Assembly (NCBI RefSeq): GCF_004339245.1
Contig: NZ_SMGG01000003.1
Location: 868,770-932,769 of the forward strand
Source of the DNA: Seleniivibrio woodruffii
GTDB lineage: Bacteria > Chrysiogenota > Deferribacteres > Deferribacterales > Geovibrionaceae
DNA: 64,000 nucleotides
Direction of reading: 5' to 3'
Shown here: positions 24,706-34,154 of the stretch, piece after piece
Position numbering within the stretch: position 1 is the first letter of the stretch
Layout of the letters: every line of letters begins with the position of its first letter
The notes under the pieces: model-generated
Told to the model about the DNA's origin: nothing
The model's input: the letters and a program-made list of their open reading frames with translations, nothing else
Database searches by the model: none
Made by a program: the position numbers and the translations under genes

Positions 24706-27642
24706 ATGAAAAAAATATTCCTTTTGCTTTTGCTGGCCGTTTCCGTTTGTGCCAGTGCGGCGTCACTAGCAGACGAAGCTCTTTTCAACCAGATAATCAA
24801 TGCGCAGAAAGATAAACTGGGGATTACCGACAGACAGTCGAACGTTCAGGACAGGAATCTTCAGAACACCGGTCAGACAGGAAATACCCCTCAGAACAAT
24901 CTTCAGAATGTTCAGACGGGCAACACCACCCCTAATGTTATCAAACAGCCTAAAGAGGTTTTAATATACGGACACGATATGTTCGGAACATCTGATACTG
25001 CTTCCGGCAGTTCAAATCAGTTTGTTGCGGATCAGAATGTAAACGTGCCCGACGACTATGTTCTGGGTTCGGGCGATACTGTCAGGCTCCAGTTCTGGGG
25101 AAGGACTGCTAAGACAGAGGAGCTTGTTCTCGACCGTTCCGGCGAGGCTTTCTCGGAAACACTCGGGAAGATAGTTCTCGGCGGCCAAACATACGGACAG
25201 GCGAAAACAATAGTTGAAAAAATGGTGCAGGGCATGGAGGGAGTTTCCGCCAGCCTTGTTATAAGCAATACAAAGACGGTCAAAGTTCTCGTTTCAGGCG
25301 GGGTGAACAAACCCGGATACTACATCATGAACGTATTCGGAAACGTTACTCAGGCCATTGTGAACGCAGGCGGAGTTAAGGATTTTGCCGACATCCGCAG
25401 GGTGGCCATCATAAGAAACGGCAGAACTGTAGAAACCATAGACTACTACGAACTTATCAATAAAGGATCCTACAGGCCGAAAATTCAGAAGCTGATGCCC
25501 AATGACGTAATATTCGTCCCCAGGACCACAAAAAGGGTGCTGGTTGAAGGTGCGATAAAGAATGAAGCCTATTACGACATAAGAAACGAAAACACCGTAA
25601 ACGACGTTATACGCCTCGCAGGAGGGCTTGCCTCAAATGCGGTTTCCAACAACGTTGTTGTTACCAGAGTCAACAAGACCGATCTGAAATATACCGTTAA
25701 AAGCCTTGATATCAGCAAAGGACGTGATGCCTCATTCAGAGTTGAGGACGGCGATAAAATTACCATCTACGGTCTTAACGATAAAAATCTTAATTCCGTT
25801 AAACTCACAGGAAATGTTGTATATCCCGGAAACTATGAGTTCAGGAAAGGTATGAGAATTTCAGATATCATTAAGAGTGTCAGCTACCTTCTTCCGGATA
25901 CTGAAATGTCCGCATCATACATCGTCAGAAAAGATGTTAAAACCAGCGAAACTGTCATTGTGCCTTTCAGTCTGGACAGAATAATGGAGAGCAAACATTC
26001 GGCCTACGACATCGCACTGCAGGCCTATGATGAAATAGTCGTTGTGGGCAAATATACCGCAATGGAGAATATTCATATTGATGTTTCAGGCGAGGTGGTT
26101 TCTCCCGGAGACTATGCAGCCAAGAACAATGCAACAGTCTATGAAATGATTGTTAAAGCAGGGGGGCTTACAGCCAACTCTGATAAAAGTGCTATAGAAA
26201 TAATAAGTTATCTTAACGGAAGTTACTCTTCCGAATATATGGACATCAACAAATCGATGTCTGCCAAAGCTCCTCTTCAGGGATTCATAGTTGTTCACGG
26301 AATATATGAGTCGGCTATGCTGAACTATATCGAAATAAGCGGCGATATTATGAACCCGGGCGAGTTTTTCTTCCACAAGGGGATGTCCCTCAGGGAACTT
26401 CTGGATAAAGCCGTAAGTCCGGATAAGAAAAACATCCGCTACTCAATTCTTATTTACAGGAAGAACACTGACACCTCAGGAAGCGAAGTCTTCAGCCTCG
26501 ATCTCAAAAACCTTTCCGATCCGAAAGTTGCTTATACTCTCAAGCAGGGTGACAAAGTTATAGTCAAACAGGTGACTAAAGAGGTTAAAAGATATGTAAA
26601 CATTGAGGGTGCAGTTTTTGATCCCGGAACTTATCAGTATGCGGACAACCTCACTGCCGGACAGCTTATTACTATGGCCGGCGGACTCAAAGACAGTGCA
26701 TATTACGATGCCATTGAACTGATCAGAAAAGAAATAGCAGATGGCGGAGTTGAGCAGGAGTTCATCTCCGTCAATAAAGACGAAATAGCCAAATTCAGCC
26801 TTATGGCCGGTGACAGACTGGTTGTAAGAGACATCTCGGAATATAACAAAATGGACTATGTAACTCTCAGCGGAGAGGTCAAATTTCCCGGCAGATACCC
26901 CATCAAAAAGGGCGAGAAGCTTTCATCCATCATAGAGAGAGCGGGCGGATTCACTGATTTTGCCTATCTGAAGGGTGCGGCGTTCAGTAGAGTCCGTGTC
27001 AGGGTGGAAAAACAGAAAATGCTGGATAAAATGATCAGGAATCTTGAAAGAGAGATACTTGTTAATGCCAATGTAGAGGCCATGACTGCCAGCACAACCA
27101 CAAGCATCGACTCTTCCGAGCTCATGCTTAAGACAAAAGATGAGTTCATAAAATCAATGAGGAATCTGAAGGCCGACGGAAGGGTTGTTCTTAAACTTTC
27201 CCACCCCAGACTGCTGAAAGGAAGCTCAAACGATCTGGATCTTGAGAACGGTGATGAGCTTTATATTCCCAAAGCGCCTTCAACTGTGGTTGTTTCAGGT
27301 TCGGTGCTCAGCCCCGGCGCATTTGTTTATAACTCTAAAATGGACTGGGAAGATTATATCAAGCTGACGGGCGGACTGCTCTCTCAGGCGGATAAAAAGA
27401 ATATCTTCATAATGAAGTCCGACGGAACTGCGCAGAAAGCCAACAGCGAAACTCTTGCGTGGTCGCCTCAGAACGACAGGTGGGAGTTCTCATTCTTCAG
27501 CAAAACCAACCCCCTTGATCCCGGGGATATCATAATGGTTCCCGATAACTACAATAGAGTTCCATGGATGAGAAATATCAAGGATATAACGCAGATCATG
27601 ATGCAGATTGCCGTTACAGCCGGCGTTCTGACGAATCTATAA
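24706..27642 (+). CDS. Wza-like polysaccharide exporter with eight SLBB repeats
   Basis: The 978-residue exported protein (signal peptide residues 1-19) has an Asn/Gln-rich stretch (40-80), a polysaccharide-export domain (DYVLGSGDTVRLQFWG, from about 119) and eight SLBB-like repeats of the form VxGxVxxPGxY near residues 191, 276, 363, 455, 540, 628, 717 and 861. E. coli Wza has far fewer repeats and 379 residues; long versions occur in Vibrio-type capsule loci (WbfF). No lipobox is obvious. The C-terminal hydrophobic segment (DITQIMMQIAVTAGVLT) may cross the outer membrane as in Wza. RBS is GTGGAG. Confidence 0.88.
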   Translation: MKKIFLLLLLAVSVCASAASLADEALFNQIINAQKDKLGITDRQSNVQDRNLQNTGQTGNTPQNNLQNVQTGNTTPNVIKQPKEVLIYGHDMFGTSDTASGSSNQFVADQNVNVPDDYVLGSGDTVRLQFWGRTAKTEELVLDRSGEAFSETLGKIVLGGQTYGQAKTIVEKMVQGMEGVSASLVISNTKTVKVLVSGGVNKPGYYIMNVFGNVTQAIVNAGGVKDFADIRRVAIIRNGRTVETIDYYELINKGSYRPKIQKLMPNDVIFVPRTTKRVLVEGAIKNEAYYDIRNENTVNDVIRLAGGLASNAVSNNVVVTRVNKTDLKYTVKSLDISKGRDASFRVEDGDKITIYGLNDKNLNSVKLTGNVVYPGNYEFRKGMRISDIIKSVSYLLPDTEMSASYIVRKDVKTSETVIVPFSLDRIMESKHSAYDIALQAYDEIVVVGKYTAMENIHIDVSGEVVSPGDYAAKNNATVYEMIVKAGGLTANSDKSAIEIISYLNGSYSSEYMDINKSMSAKAPLQGFIVVHGIYESAMLNYIEISGDIMNPGEFFFHKGMSLRELLDKAVSPDKKNIRYSILIYRKNTDTSGSEVFSLDLKNLSDPKVAYTLKQGDKVIVKQVTKEVKRYVNIEGAVFDPGTYQYADNLTAGQLITMAGGLKDSAYYDAIELIRKEIADGGVEQEFISVNKDEIAKFSLMAGDRLVVRDISEYNKMDYVTLSGEVKFPGRYPIKKGEKLSSIIERAGGFTDFAYLKGAAFSRVRVRVEKQKMLDKMIRNLEREILVNANVEAMTASTTTSIDSSELMLKTKDEFIKSMRNLKADGRVVLKLSHPRLLKGSSNDLDLENGDELYIPKAPSTVVVSGSVLSPGAFVYNSKMDWEDYIKLTGGLLSQADKKNIFIMKSDGTAQKANSETLAWSPQNDRWEFSFFSKTNPLDPGDIIMVPDNYNRVPWMRNIKDITQIMMQIAVTAGVLTNL

Positions 27643-27650
27643 GGTGTTTT

Positions 27651-28280
27651 ATGAAAATGAATCATACATTCTTAATATTAACATTTGTTGCAATAGCATT
27701 TTTTGGTCTTTTTGGGATTGGATATGCTCAGAATGGGAACAGCGAAGCTGAAAATAATACGAGCTCAGCCATGAGCTGTGATTCGTATTCCGGCTGTATT
27801 TCTCTTGGACTTAAAGAGAGAGGCGCAGGAAAAGAATCTGTTCTGCTGTATTTTTCTGAAAGTGTTAAGGAATCCAGATATAATATCTTTGACAATATCA
27901 GTCTCCGTTTGTCCAGCAATACCTGTCCTCCAATTATCAGCGTATATAAAAAGGTTAATAATGTGAATTACATTATGGATGTTTTCACTGGTAATCAGTC
28001 TAACGGCTGTGTTAAATATTTTGCAAATGTTACAGGCGACAACAGAGACCGTGACTCTATTGTCGGGCAGTTGGAAGTTACCTATTGTAACGATGATGAA
28101 CTCTTTGAGAGTTGCAGGCAGGGTATTATATATTCAAGGATTAATTCGTTTAAAAACGAAAAAAATAAAGAACAGATGCCCGGAACTTTTCCGGCACAGA
28201 GCCAAAATTTACCCATGGTAAATCAGCAGTCTGATATTTCAAATTATAATGGGAATGGACAGATCCCCCTGCAAAGGTAG
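27651..28280 (+). CDS. Exported protein of unknown function
   Basis: This 209-residue protein starts at ATG 27651 after AAGGTG, eight bases past the exporter stop. A signal peptide (about 1-26, ending GYAQ) is followed by a domain with six Cys in conserved-looking pairs (MSCDSYSGCISL, NTCPP, NGCVKY, YCNDDELFESCRQG), suggesting disulphides in the periplasm, and a Gln/Asn/Pro-rich tail. I recognise no family. Co-transcription with the exporter suggests a role in assembly or attachment of the polysaccharide. Confidence 0.65.
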   Translation: MKMNHTFLILTFVAIAFFGLFGIGYAQNGNSEAENNTSSAMSCDSYSGCISLGLKERGAGKESVLLYFSESVKESRYNIFDNISLRLSSNTCPPIISVYKKVNNVNYIMDVFTGNQSNGCVKYFANVTGDNRDRDSIVGQLEVTYCNDDELFESCRQGIIYSRINSFKNEKNKEQMPGTFPAQSQNLPMVNQQSDISNYNGNGQIPLQR

Positions 28281-28591
28281 TTTTGTAAATGGGTTTTCAT
28301 GACTTCAGTTTGTACGGGATATTGTTAAATCATTTTCCGCAAGGCGCATTATGTGCAGGAAATCCCATCTTTCAGCAGTCACACCGTATGTGCCGATAAC
28401 TCAGCTTTTACTTGAATTACAGGATAATTGTCATTCAGTTATCTGATTAAGCTAAATATTGATAGAATAAGTGCAGATATGGACTTTTTTGAGGCATAAC
28501 AGTTTTAAGTCTATCTTGCCTTCTGTATTGTTGCAGTTGCATAAAGTATTTATGCATAAAAGGTAAATTGAACATTGCGGTGTCCCTTTTA
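28281..28591. other. 311-bp non-coding stretch before wzz
   Basis: No open frame or RNA gene is recognisable. The stretch is A+T-rich and marks the start of the A+T-rich cassette. Only a short inverted pair (ATGCATAAA region near 28541-28560) and a promoter at its end are seen. Confidence 0.4.
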
Positions 28592-28620
28592 TTGACAACT
28601 GATATTATTGGAATTATTAT
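28592..28620 (+). promoter_or_regulatory. Strong sigma-70 promoter for wzz and the leg cluster
   Basis: TTGACA (28592-28597) and TATTAT (28615-28620) are separated by 17 bp: a perfect -35 and five of six -10 bases. Transcription would begin near 28627, shortly before wzz. Confidence 0.75.
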
Positions 28621-28644
28621 CACAATGAATTGGCGGTGCGAGTG

Positions 28645-29496
28645 ATGAACACAGAAAATAGCAGAATTGAAGAGAATGAGATAGATATGTTAACATTGGT
28701 ATCCATAATCTGGAAACGTAAATTTCTTATTGCCGGACTTGTTTTTCTCGTTTCTCTGGCGACAGTTATATATGTCGTCACTCAGGACAATATGTATGCC
28801 TCCACTGCAGTTTTAAAGCCTGTGGAGAGTGCCTCTTCTCCCTCATTAAACGGTTTAGGCACTTTGGCAAGTATTGCCGGCGTCAGTGTCAGCTCCGGTG
28901 GTTCTGTCTTCGGAGATCTCAGTGTTCTGCTTAACGACAGAGATTTTTTGGCAGGTTTTATTAAAAAGAATAACCTTACAAAAAAACTGATCGAGGAGAC
29001 TGCATTTCTGGATACGGAAGAGTTTAAATCAAATGAAAAATTTTACCTGTCAAATCTGATGAAAAAGAATACGAGTTTGTTTGAAGATCAGACAACAAAG
29101 TATATTACTATTTCATTTCAGAATAAAAATCCTGCCATTGCTAACAATGTTCTTTCCCTTCTTCTGAAAGATGCCAGCGAAGTTCTCCGGTTAAAACAGC
29201 TTGAAAATGTTGACGAAAGGATCGCAAACTATAAATCAGAAATAGACCTTACGAAGGATATAACTTTAAAATCAAAGCTCAGTGACCTTGTTGCAAATCT
29301 CATTCAAAGCAAAGTATTAGCAAATGCAGACAAATACTATGGCTTCAGCATAATTTCTGCGCCGTCCCTTCCTGATGCTTTAGATAAGGTTGGACCAAAA
29401 AGAGCGCAGATATGTATAATAGCATTTTTTGCCAGCATGGTTTTGTCCATTGTCGGCGTTGTCTGGTATGAGACGCTGAGAAAATCGAAAGCATAA
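28645..29496 (+). CDS. wzz: Wzz chain-length determinant protein
   Basis: A 283-residue inner-membrane protein with the Wzz layout: a cytoplasmic N-terminus (IDMLTLVSIIWKRKF), first membrane helix (about 31-52), a periplasmic alpha-helical domain, and a second helix near the C-terminus (ICIIAFFASMVLSIVGVVW). SIISAPSLPDALDKVGPKR is the proline-rich motif before the second helix. No kinase domain follows, so it sets polymer length in a Wzy-dependent pathway without an attached tyrosine kinase. I place the start at ATG 28645; GTG at 28642 is an alternative. Confidence 0.88.
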   Translation: MNTENSRIEENEIDMLTLVSIIWKRKFLIAGLVFLVSLATVIYVVTQDNMYASTAVLKPVESASSPSLNGLGTLASIAGVSVSSGGSVFGDLSVLLNDRDFLAGFIKKNNLTKKLIEETAFLDTEEFKSNEKFYLSNLMKKNTSLFEDQTTKYITISFQNKNPAIANNVLSLLLKDASEVLRLKQLENVDERIANYKSEIDLTKDITLKSKLSDLVANLIQSKVLANADKYYGFSIISAPSLPDALDKVGPKRAQICIIAFFASMVLSIVGVVWYETLRKSKA

Positions 29497-29533
29497 AGGA
29501 TGGCGAGAAGGCTTTCCGTGGAGTATTCAAAAG

Positions 29534-30727
29534 ATGTCAGAACAGATACTTGAACTGATAGGAAGAAAAGAAGAACTTTTTACAGACGATATATCTCGGT
29601 TTGAAAATGAGTTGCAAGAAATCGTCGCTAATTCTACGTTTCTTGTAATTGGAGGCGCAGGCTCAATCGGTCAGGCTGTAGTTAAAGAGATATTCAAACG
29701 CAATCCTTTAAAACTTCATGTCGTGGATATAAGTGAGAATAATCTTGCGGAGCTGGTTCGGGATATAAGAAGCTCTTTCGGATATATAAACGGTGATTTT
29801 CGCACTTTTGCTTTAGACGCAGGTGCTGCGGAATATGATGCTTTTATCAGGAGCGACGGCAAATATGACTATGTTCTTAACCTATCTGCCCTGAAACACG
29901 TCAGAAGCGAAAAAGACCCATATACCCTAATGAGGCTTATACGCACTAACGTATCCAATACGGAGAAGACCGTGATGGATTCAGTTAACAACGGTTCTAA
30001 GAAGTATTTTTGCGTTTCAACGGATAAGGCTGCTAATCCTGTTAATATGATGGGTGCTTCCAAAAGGATAATGGAGATGTTCCTGATGAGGCTCAGCACT
30101 GAAATTCCCATTTCCACTGCCAGATTTGCCAATGTTGCATTTTCAGACGGCTCCCTGATGTTTGCTTTTAATCAAAGGATTCAGAAGCGTCAGCCCATCG
30201 CTGCTCCAAATGATATTAAAAGGTATTTTGTAACGCCTAAAGAATCGGGCGAACTTTGCCTTATGAGCTGCCTGCTTGGAGAGAACAGAGATATCTTCTT
30301 TCCTAAACTTAGTGAAAAACTCCATCTGATAACTTTTGCTGAAATAGCGGTTAAGTACCTTTCAATGATAGGTTACGAACCATATCTGTGCTCAACCGAG
30401 GAGGAGGCCAGATCGAAAGTTCTGGAGTTGATAGATAAAAAGAAATGGCCGTGTTTGTTTACCACCAGCGACACCTCCGGAGAAAAAGATTTTGAAGAAT
30501 TTTATACAGATAATGAAATTCTTGATATGGAGCGGTTTAATAACCTAGGTATTATTAAGAATGACTGTATTTACGATGAGGCGGTCATTGACAATTTTAG
30601 GAATTCAATAAACTCAATGCTTGCACGTGGAAGCTGGACAAAAAGAGAGATTGTTGATTTATTCAATAAAACCATTCCCGAATTTAAACACATTGAGACC
30701 GAAAAGTATTTAGACGGGAAAATGTAA
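29534..30727 (+). CDS. legB: NDP-HexNAc 4,6-dehydratase (LegB/FlaA1-like)
   Basis: A 397-residue dehydratase of the FlaA1/CapD family. The NAD loop is GGAGSIGQAV; STDKAANPVNMMGASK carries the Asp-Lys pair and the Met-x3-Lys that replaces the usual Tyr-x3-Lys in FlaA1-type enzymes. It is followed immediately (TAATG overlap) by a LegC-like aminotransferase and then NeuB- and NeuC-type genes, which points to the legionaminic acid pathway rather than pseudaminic acid. The product would be a 4-keto-6-deoxy-HexNAc nucleotide; the nucleotide is probably GDP, because ptmE is nearby. Confidence 0.8.
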   Translation: MSEQILELIGRKEELFTDDISRFENELQEIVANSTFLVIGGAGSIGQAVVKEIFKRNPLKLHVVDISENNLAELVRDIRSSFGYINGDFRTFALDAGAAEYDAFIRSDGKYDYVLNLSALKHVRSEKDPYTLMRLIRTNVSNTEKTVMDSVNNGSKKYFCVSTDKAANPVNMMGASKRIMEMFLMRLSTEIPISTARFANVAFSDGSLMFAFNQRIQKRQPIAAPNDIKRYFVTPKESGELCLMSCLLGENRDIFFPKLSEKLHLITFAEIAVKYLSMIGYEPYLCSTEEEARSKVLELIDKKKWPCLFTTSDTSGEKDFEEFYTDNEILDMERFNNLGIIKNDCIYDEAVIDNFRNSINSMLARGSWTKREIVDLFNKTIPEFKHIETEKYLDGKM

Positions 30728-31872
30728 TGGCTGATTTTGCTGAGATAACAAACTTTATAAAAAATCTTTTTGGTGACAGTTTTGTTCCTCTGCATGAACC
30801 CAGATTCAGCGGGAATGAGAAAAAATATCTGAATGACTGCATTGATTCCACGTTTGTTTCAAGTGTCGGGAAATATGTCGACAGGCTTGAAAAGGATTTT
30901 GCGGAATACACCGGTTCCGGCTATTCTGTGGCCGCAGTTAACGGGACATGTGCTCTTCATACTGCTTTAAAAGTTGTTGGAGTAAACTCCGGAGATGAAG
31001 TGCTTACACAGCCGTTAACTTTCATAGCTACGGCAAATGCTATAAGCTATTGCGGAGCATCACCGGTTTTTATTGATGTGGATTTAGATACTCTTGGAAT
31101 GAGTCCTGAGTCGCTTTCAGATTTTCTTAATGCAAATTGCAGCCTTGTCGGTGGTAAATGTGTTAACAGTGCGACAGGCAAAGTTATAAAAGCTTGTGTG
31201 CCTATGCATACTTTTGGTCATCCTTGCAGGATAGATAAGATATGTGAGATCTGCGCTGAGTGGCATATCCCTGTCATAGAAGATGCTGCGGAAAGCCTTG
31301 GGAGCACATATAAAGGCAGGCACACCGGCACATTCGGCATCTTAGGTGTTTTCAGCTTTAACGGCAATAAAATCATTACGTCCGGCGGGGGCGGGGTGAT
31401 CGTTACTGATGACGAGCTCCTGGCAAGACGTGCTAAGCATATAACAACAACTGCAAAACAGCCTCATAAGTGGGAATATGTTCACGATGAGGTCGGATTT
31501 AACTATCGTATGCCTAATTTGAATGCTGCTCTGTTGTGTGCACAGCTTGAACAGGTTGATGGCTTTCTCAAAAATAAGCGGGAACTTGCAGATATATACA
31601 GAAGGTTCTTTGAGACTTCAAATATTGAGTTTTTTAAAGAACCTGATTGTGCGAATTCTAATTACTGGCTGAATGCAGTGATTTTATCAGGATTAAAAGA
31701 GCGTGACAATTTTCTTGAATATTCTAACTCAAATGGTGTGATGACACGCCCAATATGGCGGCTTATGAATAAACTCAGCATGTTTTCCGACTGTTTTTCC
31801 GCCGATCTTAAGAATTCCGAATATCTTGAAGAGAGGGTCGTCAATATTCCGAGCAGTGCGAGGCTCGGGTGA
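30727..31872 (+). CDS. legC: LegC-family PLP aminotransferase
   Basis: The 381-residue aminotransferase of the DegT/DnrJ/EryC1/StrS class has the cofactor-binding EDAAESLGS and FSFNGNKIITSGGGG, where Lys215 should form the PLP Schiff base. It belongs to the LegC-like subgroup by neighbourhood (legB before it, legI and legG after). It would aminate C4 of the keto sugar. After its stop there are 60 non-coding bases. Confidence 0.82.
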   Translation: MADFAEITNFIKNLFGDSFVPLHEPRFSGNEKKYLNDCIDSTFVSSVGKYVDRLEKDFAEYTGSGYSVAAVNGTCALHTALKVVGVNSGDEVLTQPLTFIATANAISYCGASPVFIDVDLDTLGMSPESLSDFLNANCSLVGGKCVNSATGKVIKACVPMHTFGHPCRIDKICEICAEWHIPVIEDAAESLGSTYKGRHTGTFGILGVFSFNGNKIITSGGGGVIVTDDELLARRAKHITTTAKQPHKWEYVHDEVGFNYRMPNLNAALLCAQLEQVDGFLKNKRELADIYRRFFETSNIEFFKEPDCANSNYWLNAVILSGLKERDNFLEYSNSNGVMTRPIWRLMNKLSMFSDCFSADLKNSEYLEERVVNIPSSARLG

Positions 31873-31932
31873 AGTCCGGAAGAGTTTTGTAATACCTTCT
31901 GGAGCCTTTGTTCAGACAGGGAGTGTTTTTAA

Positions 31933-32928
31933 ATGAGCATATTTATAATTGCTGAAGCGGGTGTAAACCATAACGGCGATATTGAGACAGCAAAAAAACT
32001 TATTGATGCTGCCGTGGAAGCCGGGGCTGATGCGGTTAAATTTCAGACTTTTAAAGCTGAAAAGATTGTAAGCAGAACTGCCGATAAAGCTGATTATCAG
32101 AAAGCGGCAACTGGCTCGGATGAATCACAGTATGATATGATCAAAAAACTGGAACTTGATAAGGAATCGCATTTTAAGCTTATGGAGCATTGCGTTAACA
32201 GAAATATTATGTTTCTTTCAACTCCTTTTGATCATGACAGTATAGAATTGCTCAGTGGGATGGGGCTTGAAATATTCAAGGTACCCAGCGGGGAGATCAC
32301 AAATTTACCCTATTTAAGACACATAGGTAGCCTGAAGAAAAAAGTAATTCTCTCCACAGGAATGGCTGATCTCGGCGAGATAGAGGATGCTCTCAATATT
32401 CTTATAGATGCCGGAACTGAAAAAGATAATATAACTGTTTTACATGCCACCACTGAATACCCGTGCCCTCTTGATGAGGTCAACCTCAGAGCTATGCTGA
32501 CGATAAAGAATGCGTTCAATGTCAGCATTGGTTATTCGGATCACACGAAAGGGATTGAAATTCCTGTTGCTGCCGCAGCACTTGGAGCAGATGTCATAGA
32601 AAAGCACTTTACTCTGGATAGAATGATGGAAGGACCTGACCATAAAGCCAGCCTTGAACCGGACGAACTTTGTGCGATGGTTAAGGCGATACGGAATATT
32701 GAACTCGCCATTGGGGATGGAATAAAGAGACCCAGCCGGAGCGAGATAAAGAATAAATTGGTTGCAAGAAAGAGTATTGTTGCATCATGCAATATAAAAA
32801 AAGGTGATACTCTGTCGTATGATAATGTGACTGTTAAGCGTCCCGGAGGGGGCATCAGCCCTATGAGATGGGACGAAGTCATCGGTTCTGAGGCCGGTAA
32901 AGACTATATGCAGGACGAGCTGATATGA
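31933..32928 (+). CDS. legI: Legionaminic/neuraminic acid synthase (NeuB/LegI)
   Basis: A 331-residue synthase that condenses a 6-carbon sugar with phosphoenolpyruvate to a nonulosonic acid. The barrel starts with AEAGVNHNGD, followed by AVKFQTF, STPFD, KVPSGEITNLPYL, ATTEYPCP and GYSDHTKGIE; the C-terminal antifreeze-like (SAF) domain is at about 275-331 (ARKSIVASCNIKKGD). All match NeuB-type enzymes. Substrate specificity (legionaminic versus neuraminic) is inferred from legB and legC. Confidence 0.92.
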   Translation: MSIFIIAEAGVNHNGDIETAKKLIDAAVEAGADAVKFQTFKAEKIVSRTADKADYQKAATGSDESQYDMIKKLELDKESHFKLMEHCVNRNIMFLSTPFDHDSIELLSGMGLEIFKVPSGEITNLPYLRHIGSLKKKVILSTGMADLGEIEDALNILIDAGTEKDNITVLHATTEYPCPLDEVNLRAMLTIKNAFNVSIGYSDHTKGIEIPVAAAALGADVIEKHFTLDRMMEGPDHKASLEPDELCAMVKAIRNIELAIGDGIKRPSRSEIKNKLVARKSIVASCNIKKGDTLSYDNVTVKRPGGGISPMRWDEVIGSEAGKDYMQDELI

Positions 32929-34112
32929 GTCGGAAAAAAGTCTGTGTGGTCACAGGCACAAGAGCTGAATATGGTCTTCTCTACTGGCTCATGAAAGGAA
33001 TAGTGGAAGACCCTGAACTTGAGCTTCAGGTTATTGTGACAGGCATGCATATGAGTCCTGAGTTTGGTCTCACATATATGGATGTTGAAAAAGAATTTAA
33101 AATTAACAAGAAGATAGAAATTCTTCTGTCTTCTGATACACCTGTTGGGATCTCGAAATCTATGGGCTTGGCAATGGTTTCCTTTTGTGAGGCATATGAA
33201 GAACTCAGACCGGATATCCTTATCGTATTGGGAGACAGGTTTGAAATTTTCAGTGCGGCAGCAGCAGCTGTCCCTGCCAGAATCCCTATAGCCCATCTGC
33301 ATGGAGGCGAATCTACCGAAGGTGTCATTGATGAGGCTATCAGACACAGCATAACAAAGATGAGTCACTTGCATTTTACGGCTACAGAGGCCTACAGAAA
33401 AAGAGTTATTCAACTTGGTGAATCTCCTGAAAGGGTGTTTTGTGTCGGCGGAATGGGCATCGAAAACATCAAGCGACTTAAACTGCTTTCAAAAGAAGAG
33501 TTTGAAAAGTCGATAGATTTCAGGCTGACAGACAAAAACTTGCTTGTTACGTTCCATCCGGTGACTCTGGAACAGTCCACGGCTGAAAACCAATTTCTTG
33601 AACTTCTTGAGGCAATCAGCTGCCTGGAAAACACACATACCATATTTACAAAAGCAAACAGCGATACCGATGGAAGGATAATTAACTGGCTGATCGATGA
33701 ATACACAGCTAAGCACAGTGATATATCGGTTGCTTTTAACTCTTTAGGGCAACTCAGATATCTTAGTGCATTGCAGTTTGTTGATGCTGTGGTGGGCAAC
33801 AGTTCAAGTGGTTTAATCGAAGCTCCTTCATTTAAAATAGGTACAATTAATATAGGCGACAGGCAGAGAGGACGCATAAAAGCGGAGAGCGTGTTAGACT
33901 GTAAATCTGAAAAACACGACATACTGAATGCTATAAATACTCTTTATTCAGAAGAGTTTCAGCTTAAATTGAAGAATGTTGCCAATCCTTATGGTGAAGA
34001 ATGCGCGAGTCGGAATATAATCAATATAATAAAGAAAACTGATTTAAGTAGTATCCTTGCAAAAAAGTTTTATGATCTTGAGTTCAATATCGGAGAGATG
34101 TTATTATCTTAA
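32925..34112 (+). CDS. legG: NDP-HexNAc 2-epimerase, hydrolysing (NeuC/LegG)
   Basis: The 395-residue enzyme has GTRAEYGLL at the N-terminus, VLGDRFEIFSAA, LHGGESTEGVIDEAIRHSIT, FHPVTLE and GNSSSGLIEAP, the usual motifs of hydrolysing UDP-GlcNAc 2-epimerases of the NeuC type. It removes the nucleotide and inverts C2 to give the synthase substrate. It overlaps legI by four bases. Confidence 0.9.
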   Translation: MSRKKVCVVTGTRAEYGLLYWLMKGIVEDPELELQVIVTGMHMSPEFGLTYMDVEKEFKINKKIEILLSSDTPVGISKSMGLAMVSFCEAYEELRPDILIVLGDRFEIFSAAAAAVPARIPIAHLHGGESTEGVIDEAIRHSITKMSHLHFTATEAYRKRVIQLGESPERVFCVGGMGIENIKRLKLLSKEEFEKSIDFRLTDKNLLVTFHPVTLEQSTAENQFLELLEAISCLENTHTIFTKANSDTDGRIINWLIDEYTAKHSDISVAFNSLGQLRYLSALQFVDAVVGNSSSGLIEAPSFKIGTINIGDRQRGRIKAESVLDCKSEKHDILNAINTLYSEEFQLKLKNVANPYGEECASRNIINIIKKTDLSSILAKKFYDLEFNIGEMLLS

Positions 34113-34154
34113 AAAAGGTTATAGGATTTAGTTGAGGATATTCAAGGAAAACTT

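Noticed and set aside
28633-28645. GGCGGTGCGAGTG just before wzz, looking like an ops/JUMPstart (RfaH) element
   Set aside because: It differs from GGCGGTAGCGTG by an insertion and a substitution, there is no JUMPstart context, and it probably just serves as the ribosome-site region.
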